Shown: in pieces, positions 13,078 through 24,847 of the stretch
Layout: each line of letters begins with the position of its first letter
Position numbering within the stretch: position 1 is the stretch's first letter
Source of the DNA: Physcia stellaris
Taxonomy: Eukaryota > Ascomycota > Lecanoromycetes > Caliciales > Physciaceae
Direction of reading: 5' to 3'
DNA: 64,000 nt
Assembly (NCBI GenBank): GCA_018902385.1
Contig: JABSSW010000016.1
Span: 186,001-250,000 of the forward strand
Notes under the pieces: generated by a model
Told to the model about the DNA's origin: nothing
The model's input: only the letters and a program-made list of their open reading frames with translations
Databases searched by the model: none
Translations under genes and position numbers: made by a program

Positions 13078-15255
13078 TGAAATGAAATTCGATTGATTTT
13101 CGAATCAAATGTCGACAAAATCATAAAGAATTATTTTCATTTATTCGAGCAATTTTGATTCACAATACAGATGTTGACATTGTTAAAAATGTTAAACGAA
13201 AATGATAATTTGATTAAATTGTTTTTTTTTGAATTTTGATAAAATCGAATTGAATTAAAAATATCAAGAAAAAAAAACAATGTGACAACTGATTTCTCGC
13301 TGAGTTGACATAATGTTTCGAATGTAAAATTCGTGAAAAACGAATTTTTGAATGAGACGATCGATTCGAAAAATGTAAAAAATTCAAACATTTGTTTCGA
13401 TTGTATTGCAAACGAAACAAAAAACGATAAATTGATTGTTGATATTTTTATCGATTCGTATGTTGATTTGATTGCATCGATCAAAAAATGTGAATTGACG
13501 ACAAATTTTTCGCATGTTGTTCGCGTTTGTGTTGACGAAACATTTTTTTGAAATTGAATGTTTGTTTGCAATGTCGACACGTTGATAATTTTTTCGTCGA
13601 TTTTGATACAAATTCGAATGCAAACATTCGAAAATTTGAATTGAACATTGTGTTGAAAACAGATAAAAAAAATGCGTTCGTTAAAATTATGTCGAATTTT
13701 CGTAAAAAAATGAATTACGATTGATCGTCGAATCATGTGTTGACAATGTCATAAAAAATTGTTTTCATTTTATTCAGCAAATTTGATTAGCAAAATAAAT
13801 GCAAACATTGTTGAAAATGTTGAAAAAAACTTGCGATATCGCAAAATATTCTTTTTCTGAATCAGAATAAAAATATTTCGAATTGAAAATATTTTAATTT
13901 TTGAATATTGAAATCATCTGAACGACTGAAAAGAAACGTTGATTTGTTAAATAATTGAATGTTGTTTTGCAATAATTTCGAAAAAAACGAATAATTTCAA
14001 TATTGACTTTTTATCGAAATATTGAACGAAAATAATGAAAATTTGAAAAAGTGATTTGAAATTTGAATTTCAAAAAATTATTAATTTCATCATCAATGTT
14101 GAAAAATCGAAACTGATTTGCAAAATCGACAAATGTAATTTTTGAAAATTTTCAAAAATCAAAAATGATTCAAATATTGATATGAGATTGTCAATATTGA
14201 AAATTTTGTCGAAAAATTGACTGATTTTCAAATTCGATTATTGAAATTATTTTTGTAACAAGAAAGAAATGTCGATTTGCTATGATCAATAAATATTTTT
14301 TATGACTGATTTTCGAATAAAGAAAATGATTTCAATGCTGATTGTTTGAAAAAATATTGTGAAAAAATTCGAAGATTTTTAGACGAAATATTGAGTTGAT
14401 CGAATGAATAAAAAAAACGATCGATTCGCTAACAAAATAAATAAAATTTCTAAAATTTTCGAAAAAGATAAATGATTTCAGTTCGTTCGAAAAGATGAAT
14501 TTTCGATCGAAAATTTTTGCTGTAATGATTTTCGATAAAATTTCGAAAAATTGAAATTTGATTCATCGCAAAAATTAAAGAGAGAAATCGTTTTACTAAA
14601 ATTAACAAACACGTTTTCGAATTGCTTTTCGAACAAAAAAGTTGATTGCAATATTCAATGCTGATGAGAAATTAAATGACTTTTTAGCGAATTACTGAAT
14701 CGTTTATTGACTCGATATTGAAATTATCGAATAAATATGAAAAAACAACTGATTTGTTAAAAAATTGATAAAATGTCGAAAAATTCTCGAACAAAAATGA
14801 TGATTTGAATAATGATGTCGAAAATCTAATTTTTGATTCAACGACGAAATTCTGATTCGATTTTTGTTCAGACATTTCTTGTATGATGTTTTCTTGATGA
14901 TCTAAATCTGATTTGATAATTTTTTCTGAATTTCAAACACGAATGTTTCGTCAAAAATGATAAAGCGAATCTAAATCAACGTTGAAAAAAATTTGTTGTT
15001 TGTGAATCGAAATTATCGCGTAAATTCGTCTGCTCTGAACGTTTTTTAAAACACAACGACGAATTTATTATGTTTCGTTTTGTATATTCACAATTAGTTT
15101 ACGTTGTTAATGTTCAATTGTTTTCGTTGAATGATCAAAACGATACGAATTTATTATGTTTCATTATCGCAACTGAATTTAAAAACAGAAAATTTTGTTT
15201 ATTTAATGTTCGCGTATTTTATAACGAACATGACGTGATTGATTTCGATATAATG

Positions 15256-15469
15256 TGAAATGTTATGCAAAAATATAATACTATTACATAATTACACGAG
15301 AATTTCGAAATGAAAAGCAATTACATGAAAATTTGACAAAACATATGTAAATGATTTAATCATAAACGAATTTCGACTTTGTCATTCGATATGATAAAAT
15401 AAAAATGTTAATTTTAATGATTGATCAAATGTTGATTTCAGATGTTGAAATCGATACACGTTCGTCACA
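15256..15469 (-). repeat. LTR of element E1 (right copy)
   Basis: Partner of 2,673-2,886, same length. By orientation it is the 5' LTR. The similarity stops sharply at both ends. Confidence 0.85.
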
Positions 15470-16512
15470 TTCGATTGTTTCACGTTTTTTGCAAAAAATA
15501 CGTTCAAATCTGATTAACGTTGTTGTTTTTCGCAAAAAAACACAAATAATTTTTGTTTGCAAACGTTGTTGAAAATCATCGAAAAAAAAAAAATCATTTT
15601 GCAATTTTCAAAAATCAACATATGTACATAGAATTCAAAATGATCGATATTAAAACAAATGCAATTTAAAATTTTATTGCGTTATATTCAATCGAAAATC
15701 ATGATATGTTTCGAAAATGTAATCAAATGATTGCAATTTCTGAAATTCAAAATTCAAATTTCATGTTTGACATTGAAATTTTTCAAATTATTGCAAATTT
15801 GCGACATTTTTCTTTTGATTTAATTAATTCAGAATTTATTTGACGTTAATTATCAAATTTATTACGTCGTACAGTTGTTTCGTATTTTGCATTTCAATCA
15901 ACAATCATTTATGATTTTCATTTATTTAATCAGAATTGTAAATCATAATGAACGTATTTTAACGTCGCAAAAATAACAAAAATCGATTGATTATTGCAAT
16001 AGTTTTGAAATTTCGAAAATTACGTCGATGTCAATTTTGTGTTCGTTTCGAATTTTGCAATCTTATCAAATCTGATTTTAATTCTAAGAAATTTCGACAA
16101 AGTTTTTTTTAAAAAAATTTTCGAATTTATTTGTAATTCAATAAAAAAATTCGATAATATATAAACATTCAATAATTGAAATATGATTATATTCGAAATT
16201 CATTTGAAATCATCGATATATTTTCAAATATTTCGAAACGTTTTTAAATTTCATTATTGATCAAAACATTCGTATAACATTTTTTTTCATTTATGATAAA
16301 TTTTGAAATATTCAAATGACACGCATAAATTCATTTTATATGTTATACAATAATCATATATTTTACGATTCGAACGATATTGTATATTAACATTTTTAAA
16401 ATTAAATATTTGACGTTTTCGAAATTTCGTGTAAAAATTGATCGAACAATTATTTCATTTACAATACGTCGATTTGACACATTTTGACGATTAATGTATG
16501 ATATTTGAATTT
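15470..16512. other. AT-rich spacer between E1 and E3
   Basis: No recognisable coding, no repeat partner in the window. Composition matches the rest of the block. Confidence 0.5.
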
Positions 16513-16745
16513 TGTTAAAATATAATTTTCGCAAATGTGTTGTGCAAATATTGCAATCGAAATTCAATTAATATAATTTGACGAAAAAAAAAATTAATGC
16601 GTTTTTGTTGAAATTAATGTTTTGACATTCGTACATTTTTTGTGTTTTTATCTGCATATAATTTATTAAAAATAACGAAATTCAAAACAATAAAATAATA
16701 ATCATTCATAATTTTTGCAATAAATTATGAAAATCGAATTAATAT
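16513..16745 (+). repeat. LTR of E3 (left copy)
   Basis: Aligns with 19,612-19,850 from TGTTAAAATA onward. Strong similarity through about 16,725, weaker beyond, so the right end is approximate. Confidence 0.7.
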
Positions 16746-17281
16746 TTTCGTTACATTTAATATCAATTACAACAACATATCAGAATTTGCACAACAATAA
16801 TATTTAATCGTCGAACAATACAACAATTAATTTGCAATATTTCAACAATAATCAATTTCATTGAAAATATTCAATTTTGTTAAATCAAAACGATTCAATT
16901 GCAATCGAACAATATTTAATATTTTGATACAAATCAATACATTCAGTATTTTTAATTACAATAATAATATTTATTTATCGAATTTCTTGCGAATTCACAA
17001 CGAATTCGTTTATTTATCGATTTTTTTACGAATATTTTACGAATTCGTTATTTATTTATTTTACGATATCGAATTTTTTACGCGAAATTTATTTATCATT
17101 CAATCAAAATGACGATTTTTATTCGTATTTTTGCGATTTTTTCATCGAATCGTCGTTCGCTTTTTTTTTGATTTTTTTTTTGCATTTGCATTTTTGCGAA
17201 TGACATTTTCACGAATCAATCAATAACGCAAAATTTTCGATTTTTGTACGAACAACATCAACAAAATCAAACAAATCAAAA

Positions 17282-17608
17282 ATGTTCTTGATTCATTCAA
17301 ACAAAAAAAACACAAAAAAATTATTTGATGCGAAAACACGAAATGAAAATAAAAAACAAAATCAAATCAAAAGCGAAAAAATTGACAAAAAAAAAATTCG
17401 CATAATAACGAAACGAATTGAAAAATATACGTGCAAACGTTGCAAACATTCGATTAAATTCGATAACAACATCAAATTTCACGAACATATTCGCAATCGA
17501 CATGCGAAAAAATCGAAACAATTTGTTCAACAATTTGTTGAATTCGTTATTTCATTTTTTATTTTATTTGTTTTCGAATCGAAATTTTTTCGTTATTTCA
17601 ATCGATAA
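17282..17608 (+). pseudogene. C2H2-like finger protein remnant in E3 (fossil)
   Basis: A lysine-rich stretch leads to CKRCKHSIKFDNNIKFHEHI followed by RNRHAKK, a C-x2-C...H-x4-H arrangement of the type seen in E1. The part beyond is hydrophobic AT-driven translation without a recognisable domain. Treated as retroelement debris. Confidence 0.55.
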
Positions 17609-18681
17609 TTTACATTTTTTACGTTATCGAAATTTTTATTTTTTTCGATGTTCGTATCAAAAATTGTACGCGAACGTTCAAAAATATATCATTTATTTCG
17701 TCGATTGCAACATCAAAAAAATCGATATTTTGAACAAAAATCGTTTTACGATTTATCGTTGTATTCAAATTTTCACGTTTTTCGATTGCGACATTTAAAT
17801 CGAAATGTAAATTTTCGAAAAATGCAAACGTTGTTTGTTCGTCTATTTCGTTTCGAATTTTTTCGTCGAAATATCAAAACATTCAAAAATTTTATTTTAT
17901 CGTGAACGATTTGATTCGCATGTTCGTTAAAAAATCGAATTCATTTGATTTGCAACGACATTAAATGCGTTTGTTTTTTTCGCGCGATTTTAACAAATGT
18001 AATTTCGCAAACAAATATCATTTTATACAAAATCGCATTACGTCATATTTTTATGTAATGATTTTATTTGTTGCGAAATCGATCAAATTCGAAATATTTG
18101 CATTAATTTATATTCGCGAAAACGTTTCGCGTCAATTTTCGATTTCGTCACGTTCGATTTTATTTATTTATTTTTTCGATTTGTTTCGATGCGTTTTTTT
18201 TTCGACATTTTCGCGTTTTTTTCTGTTTGCAAACATTGTCAAAAACGTTTTGTCATTTATTGATTTATTGATTGAATCATGTCAAATGTTTTCAGAATTG
18301 AAAACAATGAAATATTCATGAAAATGCGTTATTGACGTTTCGTTTCTTTTCATTTTACTTTGAAAAAATATTGATTTTTTCTTGAAAAAGTCATTATTTT
18401 GAAAAAGTTAAAACATGTTGTTTGTTTGTTGTTTTGTTCGTTCGTTTTTTTTTATTAATCGTTGATTGATTTGAAAAAAATTAAAAATTTGTTTTAATGA
18501 ATTTGATGTTTTGTTCTTTTCGTCTTGTGATTTGAAAAATTTTTACAAATTGTTGTATGTTTTGTTTTATTGTTTAACGAATATGATAAAAATTTATTTT
18601 TGTAATTTCGTTTTTTTTTTATTATCTTTGAGACTTCAGTCGTCCGATAAATACGAAAAAAAGAAAATGAATACAGTCATG

Positions 18682-18840
18682 ACAATACAATTTCGAAAAA
18701 ACGTATTTGACGTATTGTACGAACAGTTGTTAAAAGAGAAAAAACGAATCAAATAATATCGTTTCGAAAAAACGTATTATACAATCATTGCTAAAAGTCA
18801 CATAATATCGTTTCGAAAAAACGTATTATGCAATCATTAC
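18682..18840. repeat. Short tandem copies of a palindromic unit
   Basis: The unit ATAATATCGTTTCGAAAAAA followed by CGTATTAT and CAATCATT occurs at 18,753 and 18,802 (49-bp period), with a looser copy near 18,682. The ends ATAAT...ATTAT and CGTTT...AAACG-like core give each unit a dyad shape. It sits inside E3. Confidence 0.7.
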
Positions 18841-19611
18841 ACATTCGATTTTGCAAAACAGAAACTCGATCAAAAAAAAAATTGAAAATATTTGACTTTT
18901 TCGCATATTAATCGATTTGATTTTTTGACAAATTTTAATCAAATCAGAAAAATTCGATTTTGCATTTTTTGTATCGATGTATGTTCGCAATGCATATCGC
19001 GCATTCGATATATTGTTTTTTTTATCGATTTTTCGATCATTTTTAATTTTTCGCATCGTATCGACATATTTTATGAATTTTTTACAGTCAAATTGCATAA
19101 ATATCGAATCATTAATGTCGCAAAAAATATTTGAAAATTTTGAAATTCACAATGATATTATCAAATCATAATGTGATTCGCATTTTCGTCAATATCGCAA
19201 AATTCAAACAATTGATATTTGTTTCATAATGTATTTTTTATTTAATTTTAAATATCAAATTTCACATCGATGTTTCATTTCATGAAAACAAATTTAAAAC
19301 GTTTTCAATCATTCGATCGCACGTTTTACAAATCGATTTTACGTTATATTTGAAATCAATAAATCATCGAATTTCGATTCGTTCGTTTTTGCAATTTTCG
19401 CATCGATGTATAATTTAATTTTATAGAATTTACGTTATCGAAAAAATTTGTTCGAAAATTTCAAACAATATATCGTTGAAAAAATCACATCGTTGAAAAA
19501 ATTCGTTTTGAAAAAATTTCAAAATTCATCGTTGAAAAAATTTGCACGAAAATTTCAAATTGAATTCGTTAAAATACAAAACAAATGACACAAACGATTG
19601 TTGTGAAAAAA

Positions 19612-19850
19612 TGTTGAAATACAATTTTCGCAAATGTATTTTGCAAATGTTGCAATCAAAATTCAATTAATATAATTTGACGAAAAAAAAAAAATTAATG
19701 CGTTTTTGTTGAAATTAATGTTTTGATATTTGCATATTTTTTGTGTTTTCATCTGTATGTAATTTATTAGAAATAACGAAATTCAAAACAATAAAATGAT
19801 AATTATTCATGATTTTTTTAATAAATTTCGTAAAAATTTATTAATCAATT
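19612..19850 (+). repeat. LTR of E3 (right copy)
   Basis: Partner of 16,513-16,745, starting TGTTGAAATA directly after a purine tract. Right end approximate. Confidence 0.7.
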
Positions 19851-21415
19851 TTTGAATAAATAAACGTCGATTTCGATGATCGAATTTTTTTGTAATTGAT
19901 AATGATTTCAAACGATATATGCATTCGTATTGATCGAATTCATCATGTATTCGATTATTTGTTTCGTTTATTTGCGTTGTTCGAATCGTGATATCGTTAA
20001 TTTATTTCGAAATTGATTTGCACGATTCACATAATTTATATGAAAATTGTATTGCATTGCAATAATGAATTGTTTGACGACGATTTTATGAAAATCGTTT
20101 CGAAAAATGCATCGATCGTGAATCGAATTTTTCGTGATGTTTGTTCGTTTGTTTGTGAAATATATACAATAATGAAAAATGAAATCATGTAATTTCGTTC
20201 GAAATTTTTTCAAATCAAACAATTGATCAATTCGTTTACAATTCGATGTATTTATTGTTTTAAATTCAATTGTGATTTCGTTGCAACAATTATTTTTTTC
20301 AATTTCAATGATATATCAAATGCATTGTCTCGTACGATATCACAAATATCGACATTGAAAATCAAAAACTTTGACGAAATAAAAATTCATGAAAAAATTG
20401 TCGATAAAACAAACGAAATATTGATAACGAAAATCGCATGTAATTCGTTCGCAAAAAATATATATTATTTTTTTCGTAAATGCAAAATAAATTTTCATAA
20501 CAATAATTTCAATAATGTTTCTTTTTGCGTTTTCGAATCGTTTTTGAAAATATATTGATCGTGATATTTTTTTTGTGATTTTCGAAATCATCGCGAAATT
20601 TCATTATCATGAAATCGTATAAAGTGTTTTTATCATCGATCAAATTGTATAAAACGAAATTTTTTTTGTTGATTTGTGTGAAAAACGAAATTTGTTATTC
20701 ATACGATCATGAAATTCGATTGTTGATTCGTCGATTGCAAAAAAATTTTCAAAATTAATAAACGAAAATAATCGATTTTTGAAAACATTTAAAACGATTT
20801 CGATTTTTCAAAATTATGATCGCATTGTTATATGATATATATTGATTAAATTCAACGTTCAAATGACGTTTAATGTTTTAATATCGATTGCGATTGAATG
20901 ATAAATTGTAAAAAAATTTTGAAATCAAAATGATTGAATTGTTACGTTTTTTGCAAAATGTCAATTATAAAAATGCGTATAACAATTTATTGACGTAATT
21001 TCATTATAATGAATGCATTTCAATTGATTTTTTTGATATAAATCGTTTGATTAATATGATGAAACAATAAATCGAATATCGATTGCAAAAAAAACAAAAA
21101 CAATTAAACGAATTTTCAAAACGTCATATAAACGTGATTCAATTAAAATGATCGATAAATAAATGTAATAAAAATTGTATAATTAAGTTTACGCGTTTGA
21201 ATGATTTTTTTTTGTTTCAATACAATGAAATGTCGTTTTTTCGATTTCGAAATGAAAACGTTTGCATCGACGCGTGTTTTTTTTTTTTTGAACGATAATT
21301 AATTCAAATGTTAATTCAACGAATGACATGTTGTTTATATGATGTAATAAATTCGATTCAGACGATTCAAACGACGTCGCAATGACTAGAATAAACGTAT
21401 TATTGATGAAGTAAA
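19851..21415. other. AT-rich stretch without recognisable gene
   Basis: No gene recognised. A plus-strand stretch at 20,223-20,558 contains Cys/His spacing faintly like the finger units (CRKCKINFHNNN-like), too weak to call. The composition changes to ordinary near 21,415. Confidence 0.45.
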
Positions 21416-22784
21416 TGATGATTGCAAATGGAAAAAGAAGATCACGAAATAAACACGCTAAATTTCACTAATTGGATGCGGAGGAGATAAGGTACGTCAT
21501 TGACTTCATCAGCTGGCTCTTGATGCGATGAGTGCAGCACTATTGCTGGGTAGTAACGCCATTCCTTCGACTATCAGGTACACATCCATAATCTTGCAGG
21601 CTAGCTCGTGTGGGTTTATTTCGGATTTCGCACGTTGAATTTGCAGCTATGAATCGACTATCAGCCGGCCCACAGAAATGATATACATTGTCGGATAAGG
21701 CTTACCACTAACCTACGTCTATCAGTTGAGAGATTCTCCATACATAGGAAACAAGAAGACCGAGGATGTCAAGGAGTCTAATGAAGAAGGAACGCTACTC
21801 TAGCTACCACAAATGGATTGGTTTAGACGGCTATACGGGCCTTTTATTCCGTTCTTCCTGTGTGGGTGTTCATTCAGTCTGATTTTCGAAGAGAAAAAGA
21901 CAGTCTCTACTGTAAAGGAGGGAGGTTTCACTGATCACAAGCCCATTCGCCTCGGACAAACATGAGCGTGAAAGCGAGATGGTTTTTCATGAAAACATTT
22001 TTCCACCGTCGATAATTTCTTGCAGATGAACGTGGCTTTGGATTTAATCATCTTCTCAACTCGGTTAACTGTGAGTCCATCGGGTTTCCACACTCAGATT
22101 TGTCCAGGGCGAGTGGTCTAGCAAAGATAGGCAACATCGGCAGCCTTGTCTTTGGCCGACAAGAACTTACGTCAAGTGGGAAGTATGGAACCCGCAGTAT
22201 CAATTTTGCTAACTACTCTTATGCTCTTCCCAGCTGGAGACGACTTGCGCTGACTGAATTTCTCGATGCCTTTCACCGCAAAATCTTCAGGGAACTGCGA
22301 GCGGCGCAGTTGCATAATGTATTGTCATGATACAACAGCGCGAGGTCGTCGAATAGGAATTATCGATTCGGTGGTCTCGAATCTCTGGCCTAATCGATCT
22401 CTGAATAAGAAAACTAGAGCTACTCCCAGGCCCAAGGTCTTGATGTGGCTTCAATATCGCAGTCCTGTCGACGTGTTTGGATGTTATCCCATATCAACCG
22501 TCCTTTGTTGGTGTTCACTAGTTATGACAAAGGCCACCGTATGGCTATGCATGAATTCAAAGAGAGTCAAAGCTATTGTGCGTTGAACAATGGGATTCTC
22601 ACTCATCAAAGAGGCATTGAGCGCGGCATGGCTGGGAATATGAACCAACCTACGAGAGTAGTTCCTCTGATCTCGCCGAGAATCCTTGAGAATATCAACT
22701 CTTTTACAACTAACGCACATCCTTCGTGGATGACATATCGATCTACACCTCGAACTTTCTTGAAGAAAGTCTTTCATTCGCATC
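21416..22784. other. Ordinary-composition stretch, no gene resolved
   Basis: Mixed composition with several short open stretches (for example 22,100-22,330 + and 22,445-22,852 +), none with a recognisable domain, a matching splice partner or a clear start context. Small exons of an unrecognised gene are possible, but nothing supports a particular model. Confidence 0.4.
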
Positions 22785-23891
22785 ATGAAAACCTACCACC
22801 AATCTTCCAGGTCGTCAAAGAGAGACTCTCTCAGAATGCCGTCTCTAGTTGACACATCGGAAGAGGAGCTTTACGAAACTTCAGGTTCTAATTTTTGCGC
22901 GGGTTACCAATCAGAGGAGGCTAATTTCGCCCTTCATCCAGTACTGCAAGCTGCGGTTGATCAGGTACCCATTGAGCGTCCAGAACACCTAGTTCGTCTC
23001 CATCCGGCAATAGCAAACGCAGATCTGCGATCCCGCTATTTGACAGACCCCGAGGTTAATATTCCACGCTCTCTCTTTAGCTCGCCAACTTCTCGAGATT
23101 CGTCTATTAGCGAAAGTTCGAGTCAACAAATGGACGCGAAGGAGTCTATATCATCAGGATCTGAGACAGTGACAAGCCTACAGACCGATGCTGCGCCTGC
23201 TTCTTCGACATTAGCAGAAATGCTTACAAAGGAGATTGACGCTGAGATCTCTGCTCAACTTGACGCACAGGATTTGCAAGACTGGGATATATATGACATC
23301 ACTGCCGCCGGAACAAGCCAGAATTATAATGATAACGCAGCGTACAGCGACAAGAAAGGAGAACCAGACGTCGCAAATTTGCAACCCAGTATCAGTGGCC
23401 TGAAAGCAGAGCTCAGGACCGAGAATGTACAAGTCGAACTGCGAAACAAAATCGGGGCTTCGAACAGCCCCAGGTACAAGATGGTCAAGATCTCATCAAG
23501 CAACTTAAGAGCACTTGCTGTCGCAGAAGCGTTTGCGCGTGTCCAGACTTTCAAAGCTTCGAGGGAGTACCTGACTTATCAACAAGACCAAGAGCTCATA
23601 TTCAGCAACCCTCACCAACGCAATGCAGTTGCAAAGCACCGCCTAGCTGAGATCAAAAAGACTCCGGCATGGACTCGTTACGCCGCTGACCTGGCACTCG
23701 TCCTCGAGCACGGGGATGCGGAAGACGTCGAAAATGTCACCGACTACGACTCTCGACGAGCCTCCTCGACAACTCCAAGTTCTCCAGCCATCGGAGAACT
23801 AAGAAAGCCAAGACTACGACGAGTGGGCCCTTGGATGCAAACATGGTCATCGCTTGGGAAAACGATGGAGAAGGCTGAGATGTGGGATTGA
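22785..23891 (+). CDS. Hypothetical protein, 368 aa
   Basis: A single uninterrupted frame of 368 codons in ordinary-composition DNA, by far the longest in the window and hence very likely real. The frame opens just after a TGA near 22,758, so the ATG at 22,785 is the first available; a second ATG at 22,836 (MPSLVDTSEEEL) is an equally possible start. No domain is recognised. Residues 80-145 are Ser/Thr-rich and probably disordered, 145-170 are acidic and helix-prone, 240-300 form an amphipathic helical stretch (LRALAVAEAFARVQTF), and the C-terminus is Ser/Arg-rich and basic. No signal peptide or membrane segment is visible, so it is probably intracellular. It is the first gene inside the island, 1.4 kb from the AT-rich block. 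Confidence 0.75.
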   Translation: MKTYHQSSRSSKRDSLRMPSLVDTSEEELYETSGSNFCAGYQSEEANFALHPVLQAAVDQVPIERPEHLVRLHPAIANADLRSRYLTDPEVNIPRSLFSSPTSRDSSISESSSQQMDAKESISSGSETVTSLQTDAAPASSTLAEMLTKEIDAEISAQLDAQDLQDWDIYDITAAGTSQNYNDNAAYSDKKGEPDVANLQPSISGLKAELRTENVQVELRNKIGASNSPRYKMVKISSSNLRALAVAEAFARVQTFKASREYLTYQQDQELIFSNPHQRNAVAKHRLAEIKKTPAWTRYAADLALVLEHGDAEDVENVTDYDSRRASSTTPSSPAIGELRKPRLRRVGPWMQTWSSLGKTMEKAEMWD

Positions 23892-24244
23892 AGCGCGTTT
23901 CTTCGAAGACAAGTACTGTGGTAAAATAGGAGATTGTACCAAGGTATGTGCTCCTGCATTGTATTACCATCTGTAGCGTAGAATGTCCTGAGTGGCATGC
24001 CTTTACGTAGGTCATGATTCTCCTACTGCTTTCCACTTTTCACTTGGTATACGATGATCGTATCGATGCGTTGTGGCTGTAAGGGTCGAGTATAGTCCAA
24101 GCCGGATTAATGAGCGCTTGCCCAATCTAAAACCTTTCAGATGTAGTTTTGAATGACCTAGCCTAAAATGCTGCATATATAATGAGTGAGATCATCGAAG
24201 AGGTGGTTACCCGACATAAGGAAAGATGAATAGTAATGTAATAT
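23892..24244. other. Intergenic after the 368-aa gene
   Basis: Downstream region of mixed composition with short AT-rich patches; no gene and no distinctive motif noticed. Confidence 0.5.
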
Positions 24245-24847
24245 ATGGCTAGTACTTACACTCTCCAGATACAGGTATACGTCTTCTTTACCCTTATTTG
24301 TTTGGTCTTTTTTTCAGTATTATTAACGTGCTTAAGCTGGTCTGCATCATCATCTCAGTCTCACATTGCATGCGAGAAAGCTTTTCACTTACATCTCCGC
24401 TCTTTCATTCCAGGCTGGTCATCCTTGCAACGCACTCTTATCTCTTCCTTCATACTATCGTACAGCGCCTTCAATTTCCATCATTCCCTCAGAGTCCCCC
24501 CACCGGAGACCGCAACCTTCGAACTCGATGGTTAGCTATTACCAACCAAATCCGTTCACAACGTGTCATTGAACCCATGGCAAACCGCATGCAACCCACC
24601 AATCATAGACGGACACGAAACATTCGTGTTCTGCCACGCCGAACACAAACCCACAACCTCAAAAACAACATGCGGCCACTCCCACGGCCCATCCCGAAAC
24701 ACAAAAGCACCCACCATAGTCCCAAATCCCCGCGCCCGCTTATGCTTACACACTTCCCGCCCCGTTTGGCGTTCCCATCAGAGCCTCGCCCGCTTGAAAT
24801 CTCCTAAAGTCTTTCATCCTGCGAAGAAAAGCGCGACTGATAATTGA
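24245..24847 (+). pseudogene. Coding-like frame interrupted by one TAG; may be the antisense of a minus-strand exon
   Basis: On the plus strand one frame stays open from 24,245 to 24,847 except for a TAG at 24,533-24,535. Codon third positions after about 24,440 are strongly C/A-biased, as in a real gene, and the stop sits where CAG (Gln) would fit. The first 35 residues are hydrophobic. However, the minus strand over 24,556-24,753 is also open with strong G/T third positions and a protein-like sequence (FRDGPWEWPHVVFEVV), and could be a further exon of the minus-strand secreted-protein gene to the right. Only one of the two can be right. I do not recognise either product. Confidence 0.3.

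Larger units (their letters stand above)
2673..15469 (-). mobile_element. LTR retroelement E1 with C2H2-finger units, split by a nested Ty3/gypsy element (fossil)
   Basis: Two 214-bp direct repeats (2,673-2,886 and 15,256-15,469) bound an element of about 6.4 kb once the nested element at 6,722-13,077 is set aside. Read on the minus strand the LTR starts TGTGACGAAC and is preceded by an A/G-rich tract (2,887-2,910 on the other strand), so the element points left. Its interior carries a series of C2H2-like finger units (5,150-6,330). I see no reverse transcriptase in its own parts, so it may be non-autonomous or too decayed to read. LTRs differ at roughly 8 percent of positions, mostly by transitions in both CpT and CpA contexts, so it is older than the nested element. 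It is broken throughout, with many interruptions. A clear target duplication was not found. Confidence 0.75.
16513..19850 (+). mobile_element. Small LTR element E3 with C2H2-like finger (fossil)
   Basis: Direct repeats of about 215-235 bp at 16,513-16,745 and 19,612-19,850 (outer ends approximate) bound a 3.3-kb element. A purine tract GTGAAAAAA directly precedes the right copy (19,603-19,611), fitting a plus-strand polypurine tract, and the finger-bearing stretch at 17,282-17,608 is on the same strand. The finger resembles those of E1, so E1 and E3 may be related. No reverse transcriptase was seen, which suggests a non-autonomous element. Heavily broken. Confidence 0.65.
986..21415. other. 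AT-rich block 1: RIP-like mutated repeat DNA
   Basis: About 20 kb of strongly AT-rich sequence. The dinucleotides CC and GG are nearly absent, CT and AG are scarce, while CG, CA and TG are common (TCGA, TTCG and CGAA recur throughout). In the 480 bases 7,201-7,680 I count no CC or GG and about 35 CG. All recognisable coding is retroelement debris. The block begins near 985 and ends near 21,415, where ordinary sequence resumes abruptly. Such blocks in filamentous fungi are known products of repeat-induced point mutation on transposons; here the context preference is unusual (see findings). Confidence 0.85.

Noticed and set aside
2668-15474. Target duplication of E1
   Set aside because: The flanks CGATA and TCGAT are similar but do not align as a 5-bp direct duplication with the LTR ends chosen; left uncalled.
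986-21415. Many open frames of 60-150 codons in the AT-rich DNA
   Set aside because: They are rich in Phe, Asn, Ile, Lys and Ser in every frame and on both strands, as expected from composition. Only those matching retroelement domain order were kept.
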